Positions 7,171 through 12,774 of a stretch of DNA of 15,664 bases are shown here, in pieces. Each line of letters begins with the position of its first letter. The stretch's first letter is position 1. The position numbers were made by a program, and so were the translations under genes. Below the pieces are notes generated by a model. The model was not told the DNA's origin, searched no databases, and saw only the letters and a list, made by a program, of their open reading frames with translations. Origin of the DNA: an uncultured Parabacteroides sp. (GTDB lineage: Bacteria > Bacteroidota > Bacteroidia > Bacteroidales > Tannerellaceae); NCBI GenBank assembly GCA_900552415.1, contig USAD01000026.1, positions 1 to 15,664 of the forward strand, written 5' to 3'.

Positions 7171-8271
7171 ATGAGAAATTTGAAGTATTGGTTGGCGATG
7201 ACCGCATTCGGCATCTCCAGCCTGGCAGTGGTTTCCTGTGGAGACGATGATGATCCCAACACGACGACTAATCCAGCGGAAACAGAGGTCGCGGTCAAGA
7301 AGACGAGCGACACGGCGATTCTGTTATGTACCTTTGGCAGCACGTTCGAGGAGTCGGTGAAGACTTACGACGCTACGATCCAGGATTTCGAGAAAGCTTT
7401 TCCAAATGCGGACATTTACTTGTCGTTTACCTCTTATACCTGTGTTAACCGGGTGGAGAATGCGACAGGTATCAAGCGTTATCAGCCGGATTTGTGGTTG
7501 CGGGCGATTGGTGAGGCTGGTTATAAACGGGTTGCGGTGCAGTCGCTCCACATTATTCCTGGCGAGGAGTATCTGAACTTGATGAATTCAGCCGTGAAGA
7601 AGGATTTTATGATTGGGGGTTATCCTTCAGTTGAGGTGGCTAAAGGCGCCTGCCTGATTTATGATGAGAACGATAGTCGGGCGGTTGCCTCCGTTTTATA
7701 TGACGCCTATAAGGATAAACTGGCGGATAAAAAGAACATCCTGCTGTTGATGGGGCATGGTAATCCCGATGTTAATTACAACGCAAACTCAAAGTACTCG
7801 GAAACGGAGGGTTACTTGCAGGACTTGGCGACGAACAAGAATGTTTTCATCGGTACGGTTGATTATGGTCCTATGCTCTTTTGGCCGGAGAGTGGAGAAC
7901 CAAATCCGGAATGTGTCTACAGCAAACTGATGGCCTATTGTGAGAGCAATAACCTGAAACCGGAAGAGATTACGGTGACATTAGCCCCTTTCATGTCGGT
8001 TGCCGGCGATCATGCGCATAACGATTTGTGGGGAATAGAGGAGGGCGATGATTATAGTCAAGCGACTCCGCAGTCTGATGCTTGTTGGCGCCTGAAATTG
8101 TTGAATATGGGATTTCAAGTGGATTTGGGAGAAAGCCATAATGGTGGTATAGATCATTGTGCGATCAAAGGATTGGGTGATTATGATACCGTCCGTCAGA
8201 TTTGGATTGATCACTTAAAGGCGGTTTATGATGATCCGGACGCTTGGGAGACAGGCGAGAGCTATCAATAA
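7171..8271 (+). CDS. Surface-exposed lipoprotein of the CbiK family (anaerobic cobaltochelatase-like)
   Basis: The mature part of this 366-residue protein is a CbiK-type class II chelatase: a first half starting at about 48 (AILLCTFGSTFEES) and a second half from about 188 (NILLLMGHGNP). The two metal-site histidines known in CbiK correspond to His196 (MGHG) and His281 (SVAGDHAHNDLWG). His127 and His323 are further candidate ligands. The N terminus is a lipoprotein signal ending VVSC at Cys23. It is followed by GDDDDP, which resembles the Bacteroides surface lipoprotein export signal (acidic run just after the cysteine), so the protein is probably outside the cell. CbiK inserts cobalt into sirohydrochlorin in the cytoplasm of other bacteria; exported relatives include the periplasmic CbiK of Desulfovibrio and the Porphyromonas haem-binding lipoprotein IhtB. 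It shares a riboswitch-controlled transcript with the receptor. Insertion or removal of a metal from a corrinoid, haem or precursor are all possible. Confidence 0.88.
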   Translation: MRNLKYWLAMTAFGISSLAVVSCGDDDDPNTTTNPAETEVAVKKTSDTAILLCTFGSTFEESVKTYDATIQDFEKAFPNADIYLSFTSYTCVNRVENATGIKRYQPDLWLRAIGEAGYKRVAVQSLHIIPGEEYLNLMNSAVKKDFMIGGYPSVEVAKGACLIYDENDSRAVASVLYDAYKDKLADKKNILLLMGHGNPDVNYNANSKYSETEGYLQDLATNKNVFIGTVDYGPMLFWPESGEPNPECVYSKLMAYCESNNLKPEEITVTLAPFMSVAGDHAHNDLWGIEEGDDYSQATPQSDACWRLKLLNMGFQVDLGESHNGGIDHCAIKGLGDYDTVRQIWIDHLKAVYDDPDAWETGESYQ

Positions 8272-8283
8272 ATGAAGGTCGCT

Positions 8284-8324
8284 AGGCAAGCCCATGTCCA
8301 AAAATGGGCTTGCCTGCCTGTTTT
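8284..8324 (+). terminator. Terminator hairpin after the chelatase gene
   Basis: AGGCAAGCCCAT at 8284-8295 pairs perfectly with ATGGGCTTGCCT at 8304-8315 (12 bp, 8-nt loop), followed by GCCTGTTTTA. It sits 13 bp after the chelatase stop codon. The U-tract is short and set back by five bases, so efficiency may be moderate. The ATG at 8304 in the cdsA frame lies inside this stem and is not a real start. Confidence 0.75.
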
Positions 8325-8337
8325 AGGCGAGGCTACG

Positions 8338-8368
8338 TTTCTGTTATCGGTCAATTTACCTATCTTTG
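8338..8368 (+). promoter_or_regulatory. Predicted cdsA promoter
   Basis: TATCTTTG at 8361-8368 is an exact -7 box, and TTTC at 8338-8341 is a one-mismatch -33 element with 19 bp between. It follows the chelatase terminator and precedes the TTG start of cdsA by 43 bp. Confidence 0.65.
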
Positions 8369-8411
8369 CGTCATAAACAAAGGAGTTAAACGATTTAACA
8401 TATACTACGTC

Positions 8412-9245
8412 TTGAAGAATTTTATTGTACGAACGATAACGGGAATAGTTTTTGTGTTGGTGCTGATGAGTGCCATTTATTTCCATTCCTATTATTTCCT
8501 GATTTTGTTCAGCTTGATTACGGGCTTGACGCTGTGGGAGTTTTATGGTCTCACGAGACATTATGAGAACGCGAATATCAAGCGGTTGGTCTGTTCCCTG
8601 GGAGGCGCTTACCTGTTTGCCGCTACCTTCGCTTACACGAATGAGCTGATGGGTGACAAGGTCTTCTTGCCCTATTTGGCTTTCTTGATTTATGTCTTTG
8701 TCGCCGGGCTTTATCATAAGGAGAATAACCCAATCAACAATTGGGCGATCACATTATTCGCCCAGGTTTATTGTGCCGGTTCTTTCTCCATGTTGAACCT
8801 GATTACGGCCGTGCCCGATACGCCAGGCGTGATAGTTCATTTCCCCTATTTTGCCATGGCCATATTTATCTTTGTCTGGTTCAATGATACGGGTGCCTAT
8901 TTGGTGGGCTCGATGCTTGGGCGTCACCGCCTGTTCGAGCGTATCTCGCCCAAGAAATCTTGGGAAGGCTTTTTCGGTGGATTGCTGTTCTCTGCCGCCA
9001 TTTCCTCCTTTTTCGCCTGGCTCGTGCCGTCGATCGCCTGGTATATTTGGCTTGGTTTGGCGGTTACGGTCGTGATTACCGGAACATGGGGCGACTTGGT
9101 AGAGTCGTTGATCAAGCGGACATTGGGCGTGAAGGACTCCGGTTCAATCTTGCCCGGTCATGGCGGTATGCTTGATCGTTTTGACAGTGTTATGCTGGCG
9201 ATTCCGTCGGCCTACATCTATATCCGCCTGTTTATTCAAAATTGA
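8412..9245 (+). CDS. cdsA: Phosphatidate cytidylyltransferase (CDP-diacylglycerol synthase)
   Basis: This integral membrane enzyme makes CDP-diacylglycerol from phosphatidic acid and CTP, the branch point for all phospholipids. The CdsA signature is complete at residues 232-258, from SLIKRTLGVKDSGS through LPGHGGMLDRFD, including the metal-binding acidic residues. About eight hydrophobic segments run through the 277-residue chain. A second conserved block is WFNDTGAYLVGSMLGRH at 156-172. I start it at TTG 8412 because the protein then begins (M)KNFIVRTITG, as family members do. The only upstream ATG in frame (8304) lies in the preceding terminator and before the promoter. The reading frame overlaps the end of the convergent porT-like gene by 14 bp. 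In several Bacteroidales this gene follows rsfS-ftsH; here it is detached from them. Confidence 0.93.
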   Translation: MKNFIVRTITGIVFVLVLMSAIYFHSYYFLILFSLITGLTLWEFYGLTRHYENANIKRLVCSLGGAYLFAATFAYTNELMGDKVFLPYLAFLIYVFVAGLYHKENNPINNWAITLFAQVYCAGSFSMLNLITAVPDTPGVIVHFPYFAMAIFIFVWFNDTGAYLVGSMLGRHRLFERISPKKSWEGFFGGLLFSAAISSFFAWLVPSIAWYIWLGLAVTVVITGTWGDLVESLIKRTLGVKDSGSILPGHGGMLDRFDSVMLAIPSAYIYIRLFIQN

Positions 9246-9933
9246 AGGTGAGGATGACCATTCTTGAGGTCGCCTTAGACAACGAGTTGGTGTATTTCAT
9301 CATGTCCAGGTCCGAAAGATCTGGACGATCTTTTTCCAGCAGGTCGACTAAGCCGAAGCAGAATTTCAGTTCCGGGCAAAGCTTGAAGTAGGGGAGATAG
9401 ATATCGCAACCGATACCAAACTCAATTCCGAAATCCTTATTCTTCAGTAATATTGGATTGCCCTTTTTACGGCCAATATCGAATGCGCCATAAACACCGC
9501 CAATCAGGTACGGGCGATAGTTGTTAAGCCGTACGGCTGTATATTTAAGGTCGAGCGGGAAATTCAGGTAATTGGAACGGACATTCGTCTTGAATTCCTC
9601 TCCGGTGCTTTGTTCCTTGAAGATAAATTCCTTGTCGCCGAAATGGATACCCGGCGAGAAGCGCAGGTTAAGATAGGGATTGAGATAGAGATCTCCAATG
9701 ACACCGACACTAAATCCTGGTGAGTAGCTTGGAATCTCCGCGAACCAAATCTCCCCGTTTTGTGTAACCCCGTTGTTTGTTAACAAAAGGTCTTGGGAAT
9801 GAAGTCCCACGTAGAACCCGAGATGTGCCCATATCAAGTCTACGTAAGGCAGGTTTTTCTCCACCTCTTTCAGGTCCAGCAGCTGGGAGAGCGCCAGTCC
9901 GATCATGCTCACTAATAATATTATTCGTCTCAA
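9232..9933 (-). CDS. porT: PorT-family outer-membrane beta-barrel protein (type IX secretion-associated)
   Basis: The 233-residue protein has an N-terminal signal sequence (RRIILLVSMIGLALS) and then alternating short amphipathic strands typical of a small 8-10 stranded barrel. Stretches such as YLNLRFSPGIHFGDKEF, SNYLNFPLDLKYTA and YRPYLIGGVYGAFDIG match what I recall of the PorT/SprT family, a type IX secretion and gliding-motility component. The start appears to be TTG at 9933; GTG 9912 or ATG 9906 would cut into the signal sequence, so TTG fits better. A stop codon lies in frame at 9952-9954. It is convergent with cdsA, overlapping it by 14 bp, and has its own -7 box upstream. A generic outer-membrane beta-barrel of unknown role is the alternative. 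No other type IX gene is in the window. Confidence 0.75.
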   Translation of the reverse strand: MRRIILLVSMIGLALSQLLDLKEVEKNLPYVDLIWAHLGFYVGLHSQDLLLTNNGVTQNGEIWFAEIPSYSPGFSVGVIGDLYLNPYLNLRFSPGIHFGDKEFIFKEQSTGEEFKTNVRSNYLNFPLDLKYTAVRLNNYRPYLIGGVYGAFDIGRKKGNPILLKNKDFGIEFGIGCDIYLPYFKLCPELKFCFGLVDLLEKDRPDLSDLDMMKYTNSLSKATSRMVILTFNFE

Positions 9934-9973
9934 AATCCTATTACGCTTTATTTATTATTTAACGGCGAACGGC

Positions 9974-10005
9974 CAAAGATATTGCAAAAAAGAAGATTTT
10001 TGAAA
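9974..10005 (-). promoter_or_regulatory. Predicted porT promoter
   Basis: On the minus strand TATCTTTG (9981-9974) is an exact -7 box and TTTC (10005-10002) a near -33 element, 20 bp apart. It lies about 40 bp before the TTG start at 9933. It is back to back with the ferredoxin promoter. Confidence 0.6.
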
Positions 10006-10021
10006 AAAAAGTCAGGAGAAA

Positions 10022-10052
10022 TTTTTATAATGAGAAGAAAGATATAATTTTG
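10022..10052 (+). promoter_or_regulatory. Predicted ferredoxin promoter
   Basis: TAATTTTG at 10045-10052 is an exact -7 box. The -33 position 19 bp upstream is only a T-run (TTTT at 10022-10025). The ATG at 10094 follows an A-rich leader with no strong Shine-Dalgarno. Confidence 0.55.
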
Positions 10053-10093
10053 CAACAACTAAAAGAACCAATTTAATTAAAGAAAGAACGAAT

Positions 10094-10264
10094 ATGGCTT
10101 ACGTAATTAGCGATGATTGTGTAGCTTGCGGAACTTGTATTGATGAGTGTCCTGTAGGCGCGATTTCAGAGGGTGATAAGTATTCAATCAACCCTGACAT
10201 GTGTACAGAGTGCGGAACTTGCGCTGACGCATGCCCGGCTGAGGCTATTCATCCGGCAGAGTAA
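10094..10264 (+). CDS. 2[4Fe-4S] clostridial-type ferredoxin
   Basis: This 56-residue protein (MAYVISDDCVACGTC to IHPAE) carries two complete CxxCxxCxxxCP motifs: Cys9, 12, 15, 19 and Cys37, 40, 43, 47. Each cluster takes its fourth ligand from the other motif. This is the minimal low-potential electron carrier used by anaerobes, accepting electrons for example from pyruvate:ferredoxin oxidoreductase and handing them to hydrogenase or Rnf-type complexes. It is cytoplasmic, acidic and small. It stands alone with its own promoter and a strong terminator, suggesting high independent expression. Which redox partner it serves cannot be read from the context. Confidence 0.96.
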   Translation: MAYVISDDCVACGTCIDECPVGAISEGDKYSINPDMCTECGTCADACPAEAIHPAE

Positions 10265-10265
10265 T

Positions 10266-10296
10266 CGCTCCGCGAGCGTTTCTTCCTTAGGGAAGA
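10266..10296 (+). repeat. Two short hairpins between ferredoxin stop and terminator
   Basis: CGCTC-cgc-GAGCG at 10266-10278 begins directly after the stop codon. TCTTCC-ttag-GGAAGA follows at 10281-10296. With the terminator they form three consecutive stems, which could protect the 3' end of a highly expressed short mRNA. The role is inferred. Confidence 0.5.
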
Positions 10297-10300
10297 GGAA

Positions 10301-10333
10301 AAGCGGGTATCAGTTTTGATATCCGCTTTTTTT
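10301..10333 (+). terminator. Intrinsic terminator of the ferredoxin gene
   Basis: AAGCGGGTATCA (10301-10312) pairs with TGATATCCGCTT (10317-10328) with one G-T wobble and a GTTT loop, followed by an uninterrupted T7 tract (10327-10333). On the other strand the stem is followed by TTTTCC, so it may also stop transcripts arriving from the minus-strand hydrolase. Confidence 0.9.
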
Positions 10334-10351
10334 GTGTCGTTAGGAATCGAT

Positions 10352-10389
10352 TTCCACAGCGGTGAATTTTTCGATGCGCCGCTGTGGAA
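10352..10389. repeat. Perfect 11-bp inverted repeat between ferredoxin and hydrolase genes
   Basis: TTCCACAGCGG at 10352-10362 and CCGCTGTGGAA at 10379-10389 are perfect complements around a 16-nt spacer. It lies 54 bp beyond the minus-strand hydrolase stop. No T-tract follows on either strand, so it is not a standard terminator. It could be an mRNA 3' stabilising stem or a protein-binding palindrome. Confidence 0.6.
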
Positions 10390-10442
10390 TCTGAGATGTG
10401 TTATTATACGTTTCGAATGGAAGTCTTCTATTCGATCTTTGC

Positions 10443-11882
10443 TTAAAACTTGTTGTAAATGACAACCGGGCGAGTATTACGAATGCTCATGGTCGGGAAC
10501 CAAAGATCATCCGTAGTCAGGCCGCAGGCCTCAACTGCTTCCAGGCTGTATTCCAGTTTGCCGAAATTAGCGTCCACGTTATTTGTTCCGAAGGTGAACT
10601 TGATTCCTCGCTCTTTCGCCATACGGATGATTTTCAGGCTTGGAATCTTGTAACGGGCATTGATTTCGAGTGCGATTTGATACTTTTGTAATACGTCTAG
10701 GACTTGGTTGATCCGTTTGTCTGTCCAGTATTTATCGTAATCCGCTTGCATATCCTCAGGCAGATAGGTCGGATTCGCAAAGATGTCCGCCGGTTCGTTC
10801 GTTAAGATCTTCACTGTTTGATCGACCAGGTGATCCATGTATTGTTCTTTGGTAATACCGTCATAATGTACCTCTTCCGGGCGATAGATACGTGAGAGAC
10901 GGCCTTTGTGATCGACAATTGTCATGGCGTCTGTAAAGAGATAATCAAAGATACCCAAGGCTTCTTGTGAGAAAGTGGCTGTCCATTTCCGGCCCTCACC
11001 CTGTACACCGCACAAGAAAGGCATATTCTTTACCTCCTCATAGTAAGCATAGACCTCATTGTCGTCCGCTAACATACGACCAACACCGCCTTCGCCAGCG
11101 TTCGGGGCAACTCCATAATTGATACCGTAGTTCATCGACATCGCTTGTGCCATCTCTTTTGTCAATCCGCCTTTCAAGTGGACGTGATAATCAATGACCG
11201 GGAAGTCTTTCTGCTGGAAACGGATTACCGCATCCTGTTGCTCGTTGATCGCCGGCATCGTGTCACAAGGGTTGAGCGCATCATCCGCAAGTGGGGTGAT
11301 TTGCAAGTTCCGGAAGGAGACATTTCCCTGAATACCGCATAACGCTATTTTTCCATGACTGAGCAATTGTCCGGCATGTTCTTCCGTGCGGTAGGGTTGA
11401 GCCGGCTCGGTGTAACATACTACGGTTGTATCTTGAATGGAGATCTCGATGTTCTGTCCACGGACGGCGATCTCGAACGGGAACCAAGTCTCATCTTTTG
11501 TCAGGGAACGATATAGGTTACGGACCGAAGCCAAGCTTCCGGTTTTACGGGATCCATCAATCGGTCCGTTGTGGAAGATCACGTCATAACCAGTTTTCCC
11601 ATCCGTATGAAAACGCAACAGGGCTTCCGCTGATGGCTCAGTCAAGGCTTCGCCCTTCAGGATGAAGTTCTTGTAATCCCCGTCTGCCAGCCATGATGTA
11701 CCAGCCGTTACTTTCAACTCGTTTCCTTCCAACGTTTCTTGTTGGGCATTCGTAAACCGATCTAAAGTTTGAGGCGTACGAGATTGTACGCAAGAGGTCA
11801 GGAAACCGGCACATACCATTGCCACGATTCCAATCCACTGCAGGTGAGTTTTAGTCCACCCTTTGAGAATTTGTTTGTTCAT
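10443..11882 (-). CDS. Lipoprotein with DUF1080-like domain fused to a PHP-type metal-dependent hydrolase
   Basis: The 479-residue protein begins with a lipoprotein signal (lipobox LTSC, Cys31). Residues about 45-198 resemble the DUF1080 / 3-keto-disaccharide hydrolase jelly-roll domain, ending with the typical HGKIALCGIQGNVSFRNLQI run. Residues about 228-475 are PHP/amidohydrolase-like, opening with IDYHVH (His233, His235). Its later signature runs ALEINAR, the PSLKIIRMAKERGIKFTFG strand-helix, and a distal loop. In ordinary PHP enzymes that loop is GSDAH; here it is GTNNVD (432-437), so the last metal-ligand pattern has changed. The acidic export signal is missing after the cysteine, so a periplasmic location is more likely than the surface. 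DUF1080 proteins act in 3-keto-glycoside degradation, but no sugar genes surround this one, and the substrate is unknown. It is a single-gene unit; no clear -7 box was found upstream. Confidence 0.75.
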   Translation of the reverse strand: MNKQILKGWTKTHLQWIGIVAMVCAGFLTSCVQSRTPQTLDRFTNAQQETLEGNELKVTAGTSWLADGDYKNFILKGEALTEPSAEALLRFHTDGKTGYDVIFHNGPIDGSRKTGSLASVRNLYRSLTKDETWFPFEIAVRGQNIEISIQDTTVVCYTEPAQPYRTEEHAGQLLSHGKIALCGIQGNVSFRNLQITPLADDALNPCDTMPAINEQQDAVIRFQQKDFPVIDYHVHLKGGLTKEMAQAMSMNYGINYGVAPNAGEGGVGRMLADDNEVYAYYEEVKNMPFLCGVQGEGRKWTATFSQEALGIFDYLFTDAMTIVDHKGRLSRIYRPEEVHYDGITKEQYMDHLVDQTVKILTNEPADIFANPTYLPEDMQADYDKYWTDKRINQVLDVLQKYQIALEINARYKIPSLKIIRMAKERGIKFTFGTNNVDANFGKLEYSLEAVEACGLTTDDLWFPTMSIRNTRPVVIYNKF

Positions 11883-12189
11883 AGAAGTATTAACATTTAA
11901 AATTCAAAGACAAATTGGATAATTCATTAATAGTAAATCGAAGTTTACAACCTCTAAAATTATGGGAATTTCTTGTATGGTGGATGGTTTTAGTGGGAAT
12001 TTTTTATTGTCAATGCGCTATTTCGCGTCGTTCCAATCGCACCTCAACAAAGAAGCCTGCCATTGATATGTGTTTTTCAATGACAGGCAACTCCCTTTAT
12101 TTTAGACTTGTAATGACTTGCGTCAATTTAATTCGGGCACTTATTGGATGACGTATCTTCCATGCGTGCCGCTGTTTTCTTAAGGAGGG
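11883..12189. other. Intergenic region between the hydrolase and DUF3276 genes
   Basis: This is about 307 bp of mostly AT-rich DNA between two minus-strand genes. Apart from the terminator-like hairpin at 12055-12088 I find no gene. A short open frame on the plus strand (11915-12151) has no recognisable protein features. No exact TAnnTTTG box is present on the minus strand before the hydrolase, so its promoter is undetermined. Confidence 0.6.
12055..12088 (-). terminator. Probable terminator after the DUF3276 gene
   Basis: GCCTGCCATTGA (12055-12066) pairs with TCAATGACAGGC (12077-12088), 11 of 12 positions. Read on the minus strand the stem is followed by TTCTTTGTT. It lies about 100 bp beyond the DUF3276 stop codon and would separate it from the hydrolase gene. 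Confidence 0.6.
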
Positions 12190-12570
12190 CTAAAAGTCAA
12201 TATCTAGTTTGATCTCTTCTGTCGCGGCCTCTTCCTGATTGAGTTCAATCGAGTTGCCGGTTTCCTCGCTTGCGTTGTTGATCGACAATTTACGTTTGTC
12301 TATATAGGCGATCACATCGTTCATCGCTTCCATGAACTTTCCGAAATCTTCCTTATAAAGGAATATCTTGTGTTTCTCAAAAACGGTTTGAGCGTTCTCT
12401 TCCTTGGCGAGAACTTTTTTGCTTTCCGTTATCGCGATAAACAAATCATCTTTCAGGTTCTTCTTGACATCTAAATAATAGATTCTTTTCCCCGCTTTTA
12501 TGGCTTTAGAATAGAGAATCTCTCTATCTCCGCCCTCAACATGAACTTTCTTCATTGATTCTTCCATCAT
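12190..12570 (-). CDS. DUF3276 / PUR-like nucleic-acid-binding protein
   Basis: The 126-residue protein has the fold signature of the PUR domain. A first beta block is GKRIYYLDVKKNLKDDLFI (about 28-46) followed by ITESKK, and a second part, HKIFLYKEDFGKFMEAMNDVIAYI (about 67-90), ends in the amphipathic helix. PUR proteins bind single-stranded DNA and RNA, and bacterial members include the Borrelia regulator BpuR. The C-terminal 35 residues are acidic and low-complexity (ETGNSIELNQEEAATEEIKLDIDF), probably a disordered tail. It is cytoplasmic. Two adjacent ATG codons (12570 and 12567) could both start it. It stands alone, with a candidate promoter upstream and a terminator-like stem downstream. 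The family is clear; the target nucleic acid is unknown. Confidence 0.85.
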   Translation of the reverse strand: MMEESMKKVHVEGGDREILYSKAIKAGKRIYYLDVKKNLKDDLFIAITESKKVLAKEENAQTVFEKHKIFLYKEDFGKFMEAMNDVIAYIDKRKLSINNASEETGNSIELNQEEAATEEIKLDIDF

Positions 12571-12612
12571 AGTTGCATTAAATTGTTATTAGCCTCCCAC
12601 ATAATTATGCTT

Positions 12613-12644
12613 CAAATATGTGCATTTTTTTTTTAAATAACAAT
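12613..12644 (-). promoter_or_regulatory. Candidate promoter of the DUF3276 gene
   Basis: On the minus strand CATATTTG (12620-12613) differs from TAnnTTTG at one base. ATTG at 12644-12641 is a one-mismatch -33 element 20 bp away. A run of ten A residues fills part of the spacer. It lies about 43 bp before the ATG. Confidence 0.4.
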
Positions 12645-12699
12645 CTTTTTGACTAATAATTGAAAATTGATTGAAAAAATGTTGCGTGTGCTGGGCGAG

Positions 12700-12747
12700 A
12701 AGAAAAGAAAAGCGGCGTGCCTTCCTTATGGAAAGGTGGCACGCCGC
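12700..12747 (-). terminator. Intrinsic terminator of ftsH
   Basis: On the minus strand GCGGCGTGCC and GGCACGCCGC (12747-12738 and 12721-12712) form a perfect 10-bp GC-rich stem, extended internally by TTCC/GGAA. It is followed by TTTTCTTTTCT. It lies 28 bp beyond the ftsH stop codon. Confidence 0.88.
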
Positions 12748-12774
12748 CTGATGATATTGTGCCCGTTTGTGGGG

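Noticed and set aside
11915..12151. A 78-codon open frame on the plus strand in the hydrolase/DUF3276 gap
   Set aside because: It spans a terminator-like hairpin, has no promoter or domain, and its hydrophobic stretches look like chance in AT-rich DNA.
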